Shown here: in pieces, positions 9,869 through 21,822 of the stretch
Position numbering within the stretch: the stretch's first letter is position 1
Layout: each line of letters opens with the position of its first letter
Assembly (NCBI RefSeq): GCF_904849725.1
Contig: NC_058524.1
Location: 494,204,263-494,268,262 of the forward strand
Source of the DNA: Hordeum vulgare subsp. vulgare
Lineage: Eukaryota; Streptophyta; Magnoliopsida; Poales; Poaceae
DNA: 64,000 bases
Reading direction: 5' to 3'
Notes under the pieces: generated by a model
Told to the model about the DNA's origin: nothing
What the model saw: only the letters and a program-made list of their open reading frames with translations
Database searches by the model: none
Made by a program: the position numbers and the translations under genes

Positions 9869-12800
9869 TCTAACATCCCAAAATTTGGAATATTATATTA
9901 ATTATTAGAATGATTGATTGTTTGATTTAATTTTAGTGAAAATTGAAACTTTTTGAAACTTTTCAATGAGAGGGAATAACTGGACCTTCCCAAACATTTC
10001 CATTTTGTATGTAATCTCTTATATTCAAATTTGTATCATATAGAAAACCCAAGAGAGACGATGAAATGACATCTTCCGTTTTTGAAAAAAAGTGTTTTGA
10101 AAAGATTTAAATTCCCAATTTTGGAAACATTTCATTTTCAGAAACTTTATGCAACTCAAGAAGTTTCAAGAGAGGAGCTAAGATGACTTCAAATCAAAAG
10201 AAAGAGAGTTGGAAGTTTACAAGAAAGGATTTTGGAACCCCTTTCAAAATATGAAACCTAAGGTTCCATTTGAAGTTGTTTGAGTTTTTAAAATTTCAAA
10301 ACTTCTCGAAGTTATCCATAATGAGAGAAGGTACATGAAACTTTAAAATTTCACATGGGAATTGAAATATATTTTGCAAAACACAAAAGGATTAGAAAAT
10401 ATATGAATTTCAAATTCAAAGTCATTTTGGAATTATTTTCAAATTTATTTTCCAAAAATAAAATACATGGAAAATAGTGCAAACTTATTCCCTTCAATAG
10501 AAAATTTGGGAAAAATAAATTTGAAATCATTTTGATATTTTAAAATTAATTTTTATTAGGTTTTATGTGCAATAGTAGCACTTTTTGAATTATCTTCTTT
10601 TGTGAGGATTTTATTTGAACTTGAATATATGTTCATCTTGTAGGAAATCTTTTTCTCGTCATCTCAATTTATAATATGTGTATATAAAGGTTATATAATT
10701 TTATATTTTATTTTAATTTTTGTTTCTCTTTTCAAATAAAAAGGAAACAATGGGTATTTTAGGAAACGCCGGTGCGGCCCACCAACAGAATCAGCCCAAA
10801 TCCCCTTTCCCACATCCAAATCTCACTCGAATCGACCACCGATCACACCCGCACCTCTTATGGGTGTGTGTGCCACCCCACCCCACCACCCGATACTGAC
10901 CCCCCTCTGTCAGCTCTTTCCTTCCCCGTGCCGCACCTTCCTTGCCTCGACGAATATTCACAAGTGATCGTATCCACCGCGATTCTTGCCATTTGGACGA
11001 CCCAAAGCTGCAATTTCTAAATACCGAGCCCTCCCGTAGCCGTTCCGCCCTAGAGCCCTCTCCAAGACACCCTCTTCTCGCCAGAATCCTTCGCCAGAGA
11101 CAGAGGCCGCTGCTGCAACCTCGAGCTCGCCTTGTTCCATCCCGCCACCCCACCTCACGTCGTTGCCACCCACGCACTCGCCATCGAAGCCCGTGATGAC
11201 TAGTCTCTTCACCTTCACCGGATACCTACCGAAGCTCCCTCCCTGACGACCACCTGAGCGTCATCGCCGCCCGGAGCTTGCAGTCATCACCCCTTCATCC
11301 CCGAGCTCGATTTCGACCACCATTGGATGCTCCGCTCACCGTCGCGTCCACTAGAGCCCTCATCGTCATCGGACACCCGTTCGAGAGTTCGCCTGCATCA
11401 ACCCCGAGTCGTCGCCGCCGTCGGGCATCGTGGGAGAACCGCCTCTGCCATTGTAAGTCACCAACGACACCATCCACCGTCTGATCTAGATCCGATGCAC
11501 CATAATAGATCACTTAGGTAGCGCATCATTTTTCTTTACGCGCCTGCCGTCCATCCTTTAGTATGAAATTGCACCTCTCTCAGCCACTATAGACGCGCTA
11601 CGTGTAACCAGTCTGATCGATATATTTTCTTATTTTAGTTTTTATTTTATTTCATAGACTGGATTTCAATTTTAGATCTTTAATATCTTTTATGTTTTAA
11701 CTCGAAATAGAGTGATTCTTTTTTGCTTGGTGTCACAAATTTTATGTAGTGTGTGTAGATATAATGTTTGGTTATATTTGACAAGTGTAAATTTGAATTC
11801 AAACATATTTGCTTCAAATCTTGGTTTGTTAAGAACTTGAGTTTGAACATTGAAACTTGAGTTATTCTTTTTCTACTTGTTTATATTATTTCGTGTTATT
11901 AGTAGGTTCAATTTTGGAATTTTGAGGATTTTTTAAAGAAACGTTTTTAGCAAAAGTGTACTCATTTTAGTTCTTTTTAGGTTTATTGTTATTTATTTTG
12001 TTTTAATTGCTTTGAATTTGTTTTCTTCACAAGTTTAGTTTTATTTTTTAGTTAGAAGTAGTTTTTCGACAAAAAAGTATTTATTTATCTATTTATTATT
12101 ATTTGATTGCATATTGTCAATTCTAGTTCAATAATAACCTGTAAACCGATTTCCTTGCTAGATTAATTTCCTATTTGAAAATACTTTTTACAATTGTTTT
12201 ATAAGTTTTATTTTTCTGTTAAATTTAGTTTAGATTAGACACCGTTTGTAGTAAAGTTGAATTTTTTATTGGTTTAATTGAAAGTTAACCTTGTTTAGGT
12301 CATAAATAGAGTTTGATCAAATCTTTTCAATTAGTTCCTTTTGCTAACAAATTATTACGAGAGATACTTTCTGTTAGATTAGTTTTTTTTATATTTTGAT
12401 TTCTTTTGTTTTATTATTCTTAGAGTTTTCATTGTTGTTATGTTTTGCTAGGACAAAGACTTATATTGTTTAGTGTGTTACTTTTCATAGTTTCTTAAAT
12501 TTATTCTTCGAAAGTAATTATCTTTGCTAGTAAAAGATTTACTAAAATAGTTTCTGTTATGTATTTTGTTTTTGATGTTTTAGTTGCTATTGATAATAGT
12601 TTATTCATACGGAAAACTATTCTTGGTTGTTTTGATAAAGTTTCATGATTTTAACTTTTGTTTTAAGCATTTCCTTCATCTTAACACTAGTCTGTTTAAC
12701 ACTTTCTTTTGCAACTTGATTGTTAGAATGATTGCTAGTATGATTTATTATGTGAGTGCAATGTTTGACTATATAGATTTTCTCGGAGTGACGAATAGTT

Positions 12801-14158
12801 CTATCAAGTTATTGTTTTGAGAGCGATATTATCGTCATCAACTTACCATGCAAGTTCACTTTGACCATATTTTCATACCTATGTTCTATTGCATCTAGAG
12901 ACGCCACTTCACCATTCCTCCAGTAGTGATAATGAATCTTGTAGTTGAGTAGAATGCATGAGGTAGTAAAACCCACTACCCTTTTATCAATCCCAGGGAC
13001 GTTATTGATTTTGATGCTATGCTATAGTAGACATGGTCGATATGAGTGTTCGTGAGTGGTATGAGAAGGAGGATACTACGTCAATGACGACAACTTCATG
13101 ATGGCATCTTAAAGACCTACATTTTCAAGACCTAAAGACTTCGAGACTCGAGACAAGATTTCAATAGACACTACTAGGTGAAGGATGGTTTATGGGCACC
13201 CTGGAGAAACTAGTGGATCACCCGGGATGCATTGAGAAGCGCCATGACATCTTGCAGAAAGCTTCACCTAGACTCAAAGAGACGGAAGTATACTTCATGC
13301 CCGGAAGCTTACCTATGGAGGCACATGTCATTATGGGCTCTAGCTTCATTGACCTTAGTTATGACTCTAGCTGGGACGGTGCTAGTAGATGTAGTTGATG
13401 GTAGGATTTGATTGGCGCCAAACAGTGGTCAGGGAAACTCTTTGAAAGACCATGTTCCGTTCATCTTGGTCTCAAATACCTGGCAGTGCAAGGACTTACA
13501 AGGAGGGAATGAATCTTGTAGGGAAAGGTGCACAACACTCTGCAAAGTTAAAACCTAATCGATTAGCCGTGTCCCCGGTTATGGACAATTTGAGTCTTTG
13601 GACTTGGATTTATCTTTGAAGTATTAACAATGGATTGATAATTAATTGAGGGCAACTTATGATACTTGTGGGCTATGAGGCATTGGTTGGCGGAACCATG
13701 TCATGTTAGAGAATTCTATACAGAAAACTCGTGATATTCCTTTGTTATAGGAAAAAGTAAATAAATCCAGCTTTTATGCCAAACTGAGATACAAAGCCAC
13801 AAAGCCTTTTGCATATATAATAGTCTTTATCATCTATTGCATCTTATTATGATCTTGTCGGTACATGTAATGTACTGACCTACAGGGCTACAACGTCTTA
13901 TGTTGTAGATATTTCTACGACGAGTAAGAGTACAATATAGGGTTACGGTCTACACTCAACCCGACGTCGGTGTTGATTGGGATTCCACTCCCGTTTGGCT
14001 GTTTCCCCTGTGATTTATGAGGTATATATGTCAGTTTTATGTTATTTACACGCGATTGCACTTTGATATATACATTGATGTACTGTGTGTGCCAGCATAA
14101 TGATCCAAGGATAGCATAGATACACAAAGGCTTGACTCGTTTTGAGTCGGTTGCTACA
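9869..14158 (+). repeat. 4.3-kb LTR of element F
   Basis: Its left end 'tctaacatccc' follows a purine tract and corresponds to the TGTAACATCCC-type LTR start. Its right end 'gttgctaca' is followed two bases on by a primer-binding-site-like sequence. The layout is an AT-rich 5' part, a TATA box near 10681, a GC-rich block at 10770-11510 that looks like a transcribed leader, then an AT-rich, T-biased stretch (11530-12830) and a mixed 3' part. Short ORFs in the GC block occur in several frames on both strands and lack any domain, so they are not called. The two outer boundaries are by analogy, since no second full LTR is present. Confidence 0.65.
10681..10688 (+). promoter_or_regulatory. Candidate TATA box of the F LTR
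   Basis: TATATAAA followed by GG lies about 85 bases before the abrupt switch to a GC-rich leader at 10770, in the plus orientation expected for F. Position and context support it; transcription start is not shown. Confidence 0.4.
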
Positions 14159-14162
14159 AGTA

Positions 14163-14174
14163 TGGTATCATAGG
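14163..14174 (+). other. Primer-binding site of F (initiator-Met tRNA type)
   Basis: TGGTATCATAGG lies four bases after the LTR end. It matches the common plant TGGTATCAGAGC site with a few changes. It fixes element orientation as plus and shows that 9869-14158 serves as a 5' LTR for the sequence to its right. Confidence 0.65.
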
Positions 14175-14308
14175 TCATATTGACTTTAGTACGTGACCCT
14201 AGAAAATGGCTTAGAAATAGGAAGACCGTGATATGAAAAGCTTTTACCTTCAACTACACTCGTAACCTTTGAATTCTTTTAATGTACCTTCCTTATTTCA
14301 AACTATAG

Positions 14309-15026
14309 ATGGAGTGCTACACTCTTAATGAAAAAGAGCACTACGAGGATGTTCTTGGTGGCCCATTCCTCGTGGAACTTGTCCTAATACTGAAGCTACC
14401 GATACGTGAGATCAGTCTGGATCATGGGGCATATGGACTCGAGTTTTTGGACGTAAAGAAGACCCCAAGACTTAAGACATCAACTATGGGACGTTAGACC
14501 ATGACTGTGATATGGGAATGCACACTGCCGTCCATGATGCTATCGCACGCTTAAGTTGTCATCATCGTGTTGAGTTAGGCAACCACTACTTTGGAAGGTT
14601 TGGACGGCAGAAGGCTAATGGAGCATATATCATCTTGACGGACGTACAGAACATGAAGTTTTCACCTCTGCTGGTGTATACCCAAGAATTGTGGCAGTAC
14701 ATGAAGAACCCTCAAATGTACCTTCTCAGATCTTAATTTGAAGAAGAAGCACTTCGTGAGGACCTCAAGGACCAGAAATTGTAGGTAGCCAATAAGGAGA
14801 AGCAAGACATCGATCTGCAGAAGACTCGTCAAGAGGTGAAAGACAGTCATAGTATGTCACATGCCAAGGATGTTGAGATCCATAAGCTCAAGAACCAACT
14901 CATGGAACTAATGGGATGACACATGAAACTCCACGTCAACCGGGATGATTTGGTAGAAGAACTTGATAAGATCAAGCACAACTAGAAGAAGCCCATTAAA
15001 GAGGAATACATGGATATGAAAGCTTA
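14309..15026 (+). pseudogene. F gag-position ORF with coiled-coil C-terminus, broken
   Basis: An ATG at 14309 opens a frame (MECYTLNEKEHYEDVLGGPF...) to a TAG at 14495, where tryptophan would fit. The sense continues in another phase from 14512 (HDAIARLSCHHRVELGNHYF, then LTDVQNMKFSPLL) to about 14736. From 14750 on, with further stops, it becomes a charged heptad-like region (for example KEKQDIDLQKTRQEVKDSHS and KDVEIHKLKNQLMELMG) typical of a coiled coil. The location, first ORF after the primer-binding site, is that of gag, but no Gag capsid motif or zinc knuckle is seen. Function is unknown; a Gag-like self-assembly role is only an inference. Confidence 0.5.
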
Positions 15027-15304
15027 GTAGTAGTAGCCCTACCATCAGAGAATAAAGATGGAACCGTACCAACCTTATGTGTGTAGCGATACTATAGAAT
15101 TGTTTGAAATAAATGACTAGTTTGGTTGTTATTATTTTTGTGTTTATTGAGTGGTTGGATAGTTATGACATTCGTAGGTCTACAGTTATTACAACCTTGA
15201 GGGATGTAAGTTACGGAGGAGTAAGAGAAGGACTCATATGGGAGAAGCATCGGAAATTGGAAAACTCGCGAGCATTGAAGACCTGATGAAAGGAAGACTT
15301 GGTA

Positions 15305-16112
15305 ATGAAACCATAGTAACCCAGCCCATTATAAACAGTAGACACTTGAGTTAGGATTTGACTGTAGATTGTGGGTGACTCTCTCTCTATCCTCCCCAGA
15401 CCAAAACCTTGAACCCATGGACACGATGCTCACTAAACGTTTTCGGAAGACAACAACATTTCACCAAGGAGACACATACATTATTTTGGGTACCCATTTT
15501 CAGACACGTGCAGATGACAACCCTTTATGAGTCGTTCCTTAAGGGCCCAAAAACAATCATGACTCTGCCTAGTGATCATGATTACCCAATGATCCTGAAG
15601 GATATGATGAAGGACTTTCATCTTGAAGCAGATGTAGTCTCTAAAGGCTATCTATTCATGGAAAATAGAGTGGATCGTTAGTTTTTGGAAGTACACATCT
15701 ATCGTGTGAAAGGTGTTTGTACAAAAACTATGGGACAATACTTCTTCATTTCACGTGTACCACGAGCAACCCTCTTTGATTCTGTTCGTGAAGCTACCAT
15801 GGAAGCCATACGTCAGATTAGAGAAATACTTGAAGCAAGACTCCCACACACTCAGGAATACCCGAGGGAAGTGCATGCACCGATGGTGGAGAAGATGCTC
15901 ATGGCCACGATGATAAAGCGAAATATGGTTGATTTCAAGTAGAACATAACAAAGTTACAGTGAGACTAAAATATCTCCAAGGGAGACAAATAAATAAAGT
16001 TGGAAATAATGCTTGACCATACCGAATAATGTGGACATGGCAACATTTGCAATAAAGTACTTTTCTGTTGGAGTTTTCAGAAGAGATTAAGGATGTACCA
16101 GAGGATTTATTA
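15305..16112 (+). mobile_element. Element F internal region, second copy, truncated
   Basis: It aligns with 506-974 plus 8405-8750 and supplies the uninterrupted version of the site where the Sabrina-like element landed. It is cut at 16112 ('tattatgaaatga'), where an unrelated minus-strand LTR fragment begins; the first copy continues past this point at 8762. Confidence 0.75.
15409..15942 (+). pseudogene. F-specific ORF, second copy
   Basis: Two abutting open stretches in one frame (15409-15681 and 15685-15942) are separated by a single TAG. The protein part includes LKGPKTIMTLPSDHDYPMIL, YFFISRVPRATLFDSVREAT and an amphipathic helix-like REATMEAIRQIREILEARLP. It is followed by PREVHAPMVEKMLMATMIKR. 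The start is uncertain because the frame is open upstream in both copies only from about 15409. No known retrotransposon domain is visible. The REA-x-EA-x-x-x-IR-x-IL segment resembles one in the extra ORF of element D (56407-56901). Confidence 0.55.
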
Positions 16113-16975
16113 TGAAATGACCCTTTCTCTCACTGGGCTATAGAAACTTGCCAGGTCGAACCTACTACAACGCACCCCTCTCACCAAAGATATATCAATC
16201 TAGTTGGCCAAACTATTTCAAAAGAGCAGAGAGAATTATGAAGATATCATAATCATGCACATAAGAATCATATTATATATCACAGGAGACTCAAATATTT
16301 ATCATGAATAATATGAATATAAACCCACAATCCATTGGATCCCAACAATTGCACCGTACAAAAGAGTTACATCATATGGATCAAAGCGAAGATGCGATGA
16401 TCATTGTATTGAAAATTAAAGAGGAAGAGATAGCCATCTAGATACTGCTATGGACCCGTAGGTTTGTGTTGAAGTACTCACACATCATCATGAGGGCATC
16501 AAGGTTGATGAAGAAGCCCTCCGTGATCGATCCCCCCTCCGAGAAAGTGTTGTAACGGAGCTCTAGATGGCCTATCATTGGAACAGAGATTTGCGGTGGA
16601 GTAAAAAGTGTTTTGGGAGTTCCCTCGAAGGCTTTACGGTAAATAAAAAATTATAGGCCAGAGAACGGGGTCGGGAGAGCCATTAGGCGGCCAAAAGCCA
16701 TCAAGGCGCCCCCTAGGCCGTGCCCTGTTGTCTTGTGCGGCCTTGTGCACCCTCCGGTGTTCTTCCGATCCTCCACGGTCTTCTTTTGGTCCAGGAAAAA
16801 TTCATAAAAAGTTTCAGGTCAACTGGGCTTCGTTTGGTACTCGAATCTACAAGTGGAAAAACATGCAGAAAATAGCAATTCACACTCGGTACTGGGTCAA
16901 TAAGTTAGTACTCAAAAATGTCTTAATTCACACTGGACACTGGGTCAATAAGTTAGTGCTCAAAAATCTCCTATT
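16113..16975 (-). repeat. Sabrina-like LTR fragment
   Basis: This stretch aligns with the middle of the LTRs at 975-2527 and 6838-8404: 'cactgggctatagaaacttgccagg', the 'actcacacatcatcatgagggc' block, the 'atggcctatcattggaacag' block and the 'cactgggtcaataagttagtgct' block. Both LTR ends are missing. Near its right edge a 48-base unit is tandemly duplicated (16877-16924 and 16925-16972). Confidence 0.75.
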
Positions 16976-18240
16976 TACTAATTGGAGGCACCTTTCAAGT
17001 CACCACATTAATCCACATCATCAAATTACTTACATCGTTGGATTGTAGAATTTACGTTCAGGGTAGAAAGAAAAACTTGCGTAACGTAGATAGTCCCGTG
17101 TCACAAAAAAAGAAACCTGACACATCCAAGTTAGTGAAAAAGGCAACTCACACATCCAACATTAGTGTTATCCAACCGTTTCCAGGAAATAAAAAAGGAT
17201 AGCCTCACAACATAAAGAATGAGTGCCTCCATCCATTACGTTCCCTCAAATTAGGAAGGAAAACCTAACACCAGAAAAATAGTGCCTCCATCCATTATAA
17301 CTCCAGCAAAAAAAATATCCATAAAACCGAGGAAAGAAAAGCGAAAGAAATCTACTCCCCTGCTGATTATCATAAAAGAGTCCATCCGTGTATAATTAAA
17401 GAGTCCTTGACACGTTCAATTCCCACAAAAAAAGAAACACCCACGTCCATGGAAAAAAATCACATGCCTTCTCTCTTGAAAAAGTAAAAAAATGTTTATA
17501 GAACACCATGTACATCGTTGAAATTGAATCCACACGTATTAAAAAAGAATCCTTACCACTGTCCAAGATAAAAATAAAAATTAAACCCACACGCACATAG
17601 TCTTTAACAACCACGTCCAATTGCTACAGGAAAAGACAATACCTACGTCATGACAAAGAAAAGGCATGTGCTTTTTTTCTTGAAACAGGAAAAATGCATA
17701 CATAGTTCAATTTAAGCCGACATGTAATAGAAGGAGATTCCATACCAACGTTTAAGCGGACATGTACTAAAAAAGGCATACATAGTTCAGTTTAAGCCGA
17801 CATGTACCAAAAAACATGGGACTTCTAGAATGAAAAATGAAAGAAAGACACGTACAAATAATAAATCATTGCCTCTCCCAGCCGTGTTCCTCTCCATCCT
17901 TTTAATCTTACTTTTCCAACTGCAATAATCCATCATGTATATATATATTAAATGTGTTCTACCACATCCTATAGGTCTGACATTTGAAGTTTAGCAATCC
18001 TTCTTATCTTATTTTTCTCCTCTTCTTTTTATTCTTCTTCTTCTTTTCTTGTTTTCCTCCTGGTCTTCTTCTTCTTCTTCTTCTTCTTCTTCTTCTTGTT
18101 TTCTTCTTCCAAATAGAACAATCATCATGCCCACGTCAAAATATAGCTTTACCTGTATCTGCAACTATTATAGTTTTCATCTGTAAGCCACAAGGACTCA
18201 CGAATCTCATTTTCAAAGATATCAAGACTAGCAAAGCTTA
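16976..18240. other. Unassigned AT-rich stretch
   Basis: There is no ORF with recognisable content. It is A-rich on the plus strand, with many short 'aaaaaa' runs and recurring words such as 'cacgtcca' and 'agtgcctccatccatta' (17223 and 17281 regions). A phrase 'gcatacatagttca.tttaagccgacatgta' recurs at about 17695 and 17775. The right part becomes T/C-rich and ends in a CTT microsatellite. It may be a diverged transposon or ancient single-copy DNA; I cannot assign it. Confidence 0.4.
18065..18097 (+). repeat. (CTT)11 microsatellite
   Basis: Eleven uninterrupted CTT units lie within a longer C/T-rich tract (about 18000-18115). Confidence 0.95.
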
Positions 18241-19986
18241 ATGGATGAGGTGTGGTTAAGTGGTGAGGCTGCAAAAAGCACTAACATTTATTTGAGTGAC
18301 TAACTCACGAGTATAAGAATAACAGGGGGTTAATCTATGCATAACAAACATGAACTAATAATGATCAAGAAATGATCCAGAACACCTACTTACGAGTCAA
18401 ACATAACCCCATCATGTCCTCTTTCGGATGCAGAACTCACGAGAAGAGATAGTCATGGTTTCGCACACAGTTGGCATATTTTAATTAAGTTTACTTCAAG
18501 TTTGCTATGACCGGGTGTTAAACAAAGCTTACAAGTTGCCACGTAACTGCGGGCATGGCTCTCAGAAAGATTTAACCCTATAGGGATGGTCCAACTAGTC
18601 CATCACAAAGTACCACACGCTGCATGGAATAAACTCAACTGCAAAAAACCCGTAGTCTCCTCGAAAATTCCTCAACCTCGAGATAGCCCAGAGTATCTTT
18701 AGAATCCTGTGCACAAGACGTTCGAGAAAGGTAAAACAAATCCAGCAATGCTGCTTGAAATGGCAACGATCCCGATAGGAGCCGCGTATCTCATTCTGAC
18801 GACACAATCAGATGAGCACTATGTACGGTGGCCAGACAGAAATCCCCCGAGTTTCCACGGGTGGCCCTCAATTGGCTCTCTTTGGGACAAACACCATCAT
18901 CATTGCCCCCCCCCTCGCGTATTATGTTGAATTATTCCTCGGGTTCATGACGTCCTATGTTTTAATAACGGTGTTCAGAATTACTATGTTGGGCAAATAT
19001 AGTACCAATGTTAGGCCTTGTCGGAAGAGTTTTATTCCAAAACGAAAATCAAGGGGGTCTCCATAACAACCCCAAGCATATTAGGAGCTCTCAAATATGG
19101 AGCATAACACAGGTACACAAGTAACTAGGGCGAAAAAGATGGAAGAAAACACCAAGCTTGAAGGCCAAGCTTTCCACCTTTTACCAAGTATATAGGTGCA
19201 TTAAGTTAAATAGCAATAATATTATGATATATCAATGAATCCATGTTGTCACATGGGAAGCAACTTGCACCTGCAACTAGCAATGCTATAAGGGCTGAGC
19301 AAGTGGTAACATAGCCAAACAAAGGTTTGTTGGGATGTCGAGGGGGTTAGAGGCTTTTCTCGGCAATGAAGGGAGGCTTGACATAATAGATGGTAGGCAC
19401 CAAGACATAAAGGTAGAAATGAGACAACTAGCATATCAATTATAGTAATGATATCTAGGGAAATAATCATCTTGACTGAGATCCATCTTGGAAGAAGAAC
19501 GAGTCCATGAAGCAGACGAACCAATGTAGTCCAACGAATCCTCACACACCGACGCTGTTTCAGAACTCTATCATGAAGAAAAAATCTAGAAACAAACAAT
19601 CAACACACGATAAACACCACAACATTTACACGACATGATGCACAAACAAATATGATGCATATCGGTTTAAATATGCGGGGCATGACAATCACAACAATCA
19701 AATACTCACATTAAGTGAAGCTCAATATGCAACGAGTTGTATCTTGACAAAACTCCACATTTGAATTACTTAATTCACTCCCATTTAGGTACACGACAAT
19801 GTTAATTGTTTTTAAACATGTCAAGAGGTGAAGCATAAATAAACTACACTATTTAGGCATTTTAAATGAGGTCAGAAACAACATATAGCATTTCTGAAAT
19901 GACCAAATATGTTAATTTTGAAATTGGTCCAGATCTGAACTAAAAAATATTATATTTATTAAACAGTAAAATAAAGTGGACCATGT

Positions 19987-20076
19987 GATTCTACATGTCA
20001 TTCTAGTAGATTCTACATGTCATTCTAGTAGATTTTCATATCTAGATCATCTAGATTTTCATATCTAGATCATCTA
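19987..20076 (+). repeat. Two adjacent tandem duplications (22 x 2 and 23 x 2)
   Basis: A 22-base unit 'gattctacatgtcattctag...' occurs at 19987-20008 and 20009-20030. It is followed directly by a 23-base unit 'gattttcatatctagatcat...' at 20031-20053 and 20054-20076. Copies are identical within each pair, suggesting recent slippage events. Confidence 0.9.
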
Positions 20077-21814
20077 AAGATATGACCATCACAAGATAAT
20101 ATGCCATGAATGCAAAATGTATGCAAATGACAACCACACGCACGTTAAATCATGGATGCATCAAGGTATTACGAAAATACATAAAATTATAAGCAAGTTT
20201 CATATATCGCATGTTCAGAACGGAGCAACGGTTCAACAAATACAACCAACACAAGTAATAGACGTAATCGGCCAAAAACAGCAACATGGCATTTTCTACA
20301 CCCCAAAACAATAAGTTACAGGACTCCAAAATGCACAAAAAAGACATGAGGCAGTAGTGGACAATATGCACAACAATCATTTGCTAATGGAAAATTGAAT
20401 AGAAGCATGGATAACCAGGAAATAAGCTCACAAAATGGCAAGTTGAATACAGTTTCAGACTTAGTGAAATATCAGTTTTAGCAATGCAGTTTTTATCATG
20501 TAGGCATATGGGTAGCACGAAAAACATATGCTACAGGTCATATAATCGCATGACAATTTACTGCATGCTAGTATGCATGATGCACTTCATTTCATTCCAC
20601 ACTAGCAAGGTCTAAATATGCACACAATCATAGCTAGCATCCCTACAACATGGCATCCTGAAATAATCAAATTGTCAGACTTAGAAATATCTGACCCTAC
20701 CAAACAACAACATCATCCTAGCATGTTCACATGATGAAAACTAAAGCTAATAATGGCATAAATGGCATGGGAAACCTACTAATAACAACTAGTCATAGCC
20801 TACAATAAGCCATTCCATTTCGCACATTCAAAAGAGGCATGGTTTGCTTAATTCGAGCTTCACAAAATGGAACTTTACGAAAACCGATTGTAGTTTTAAC
20901 ATCATAGCACATTGGGAGCAAAAAACGAGCATATTAACGACAATCTCCATGAAAATGAGAGGCATGGCATCAAATTAGACATAATATATTGCACATATCT
21001 TGAAGAAACCACATGCAAAAGGCCTACGGTTTGCTTGCAATCATCCACACAACTTGGAAGAAAATAATAGATTGTCCACTACAACGGGATGCACTTTTGT
21101 AACTCAATTAAAAGAAGCTAGATGAATCTAATATGCATACAAATGCTTCCATGATGTATAGCTCACAGAGTAGAACAACTTTCATATATCACACTTTGGC
21201 ATCAAATGCACGCTTTACAATCTACAAGAAGTTTAAATCTTGTTGAGTTTCCGCACCCAAATAAGGAGTTACAAAAAATAGGGCTGCTCACATCACGTCT
21301 ATGGGCCGAATCAAGGTCGGTGGGCGGCACGGGCGAGGGTGGCCGAGGACGGGGCTGGGCTGAGCGTATCCACAGCGACGACCTCGGATCTCGCCGGATC
21401 TAGTCAGAGGACGGGCCCGCAGCGACATAGGCGAGCGGCAGGGAGGCTCGAGAGACGACGCGGGCGGTGCAATAGGTGACGGGCATGGGAAGAGGAACTG
21501 GCGCGGTCGCCGGAAGGGCACGACAGCGGGGCCTCGGTGCAGCGGTGGTGGAGCAGCGACAAATGGCAGGACGTCGAGGCAGCAACCTAGCGGCCCAAGG
21601 GAGGGAGCGGTGTGACGTGGGTGAGTGGCACGGGTGCGGGGCACGATGGCTCGGACCCGGGGCGGCCCGACGATGGGCCTTGCGGGCCGGGGCAGCGGGG
21701 AGGCTGGGTGGCGATGACGGCTGATCTGGAGCCGCCAAGTGGCATTAGGGATGTTGGCGGGGCACGGATTTTGAGCCACAGAAGGGAGAGACTAGATTTG
21801 GAGGGGAGGCGTGA

Positions 21815-21822
21815 TATTTATA
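21815..21822 (-). promoter_or_regulatory. Candidate TATA box of LTR G
   Basis: The minus strand reads TATAAATA about 35-90 bases before the GC-rich leader-like block. Spacing and orientation agree with the LTR orientation set by its TGTAACA end. Confidence 0.45.

Noticed and set aside
10772..11521. Overlapping ORFs of 64-128 codons on both strands in the GC-rich block of the F LTR
   Set aside because: Open frames arise from GC-rich composition; they overlap in several phases, have Arg/Pro/Ser-biased low-complexity products and no domain. The block looks like an LTR leader.
14163..14174. Possible tRNA-derived sequence near TGGTATCATAGG
   Set aside because: Only the 12-base primer-binding-site complement is present; no cloverleaf.
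506..16112. Endogenous pararetrovirus as an explanation for F
   Set aside because: F has a long LTR with polypurine and primer-binding sites, and no movement protein, coat or RT motif was seen.
17984..18241. 85-codon ORF with a Phe/Leu stretch resembling a membrane segment
   Set aside because: The hydrophobic run is the translation of the CTT microsatellite and flanking pyrimidine tract.
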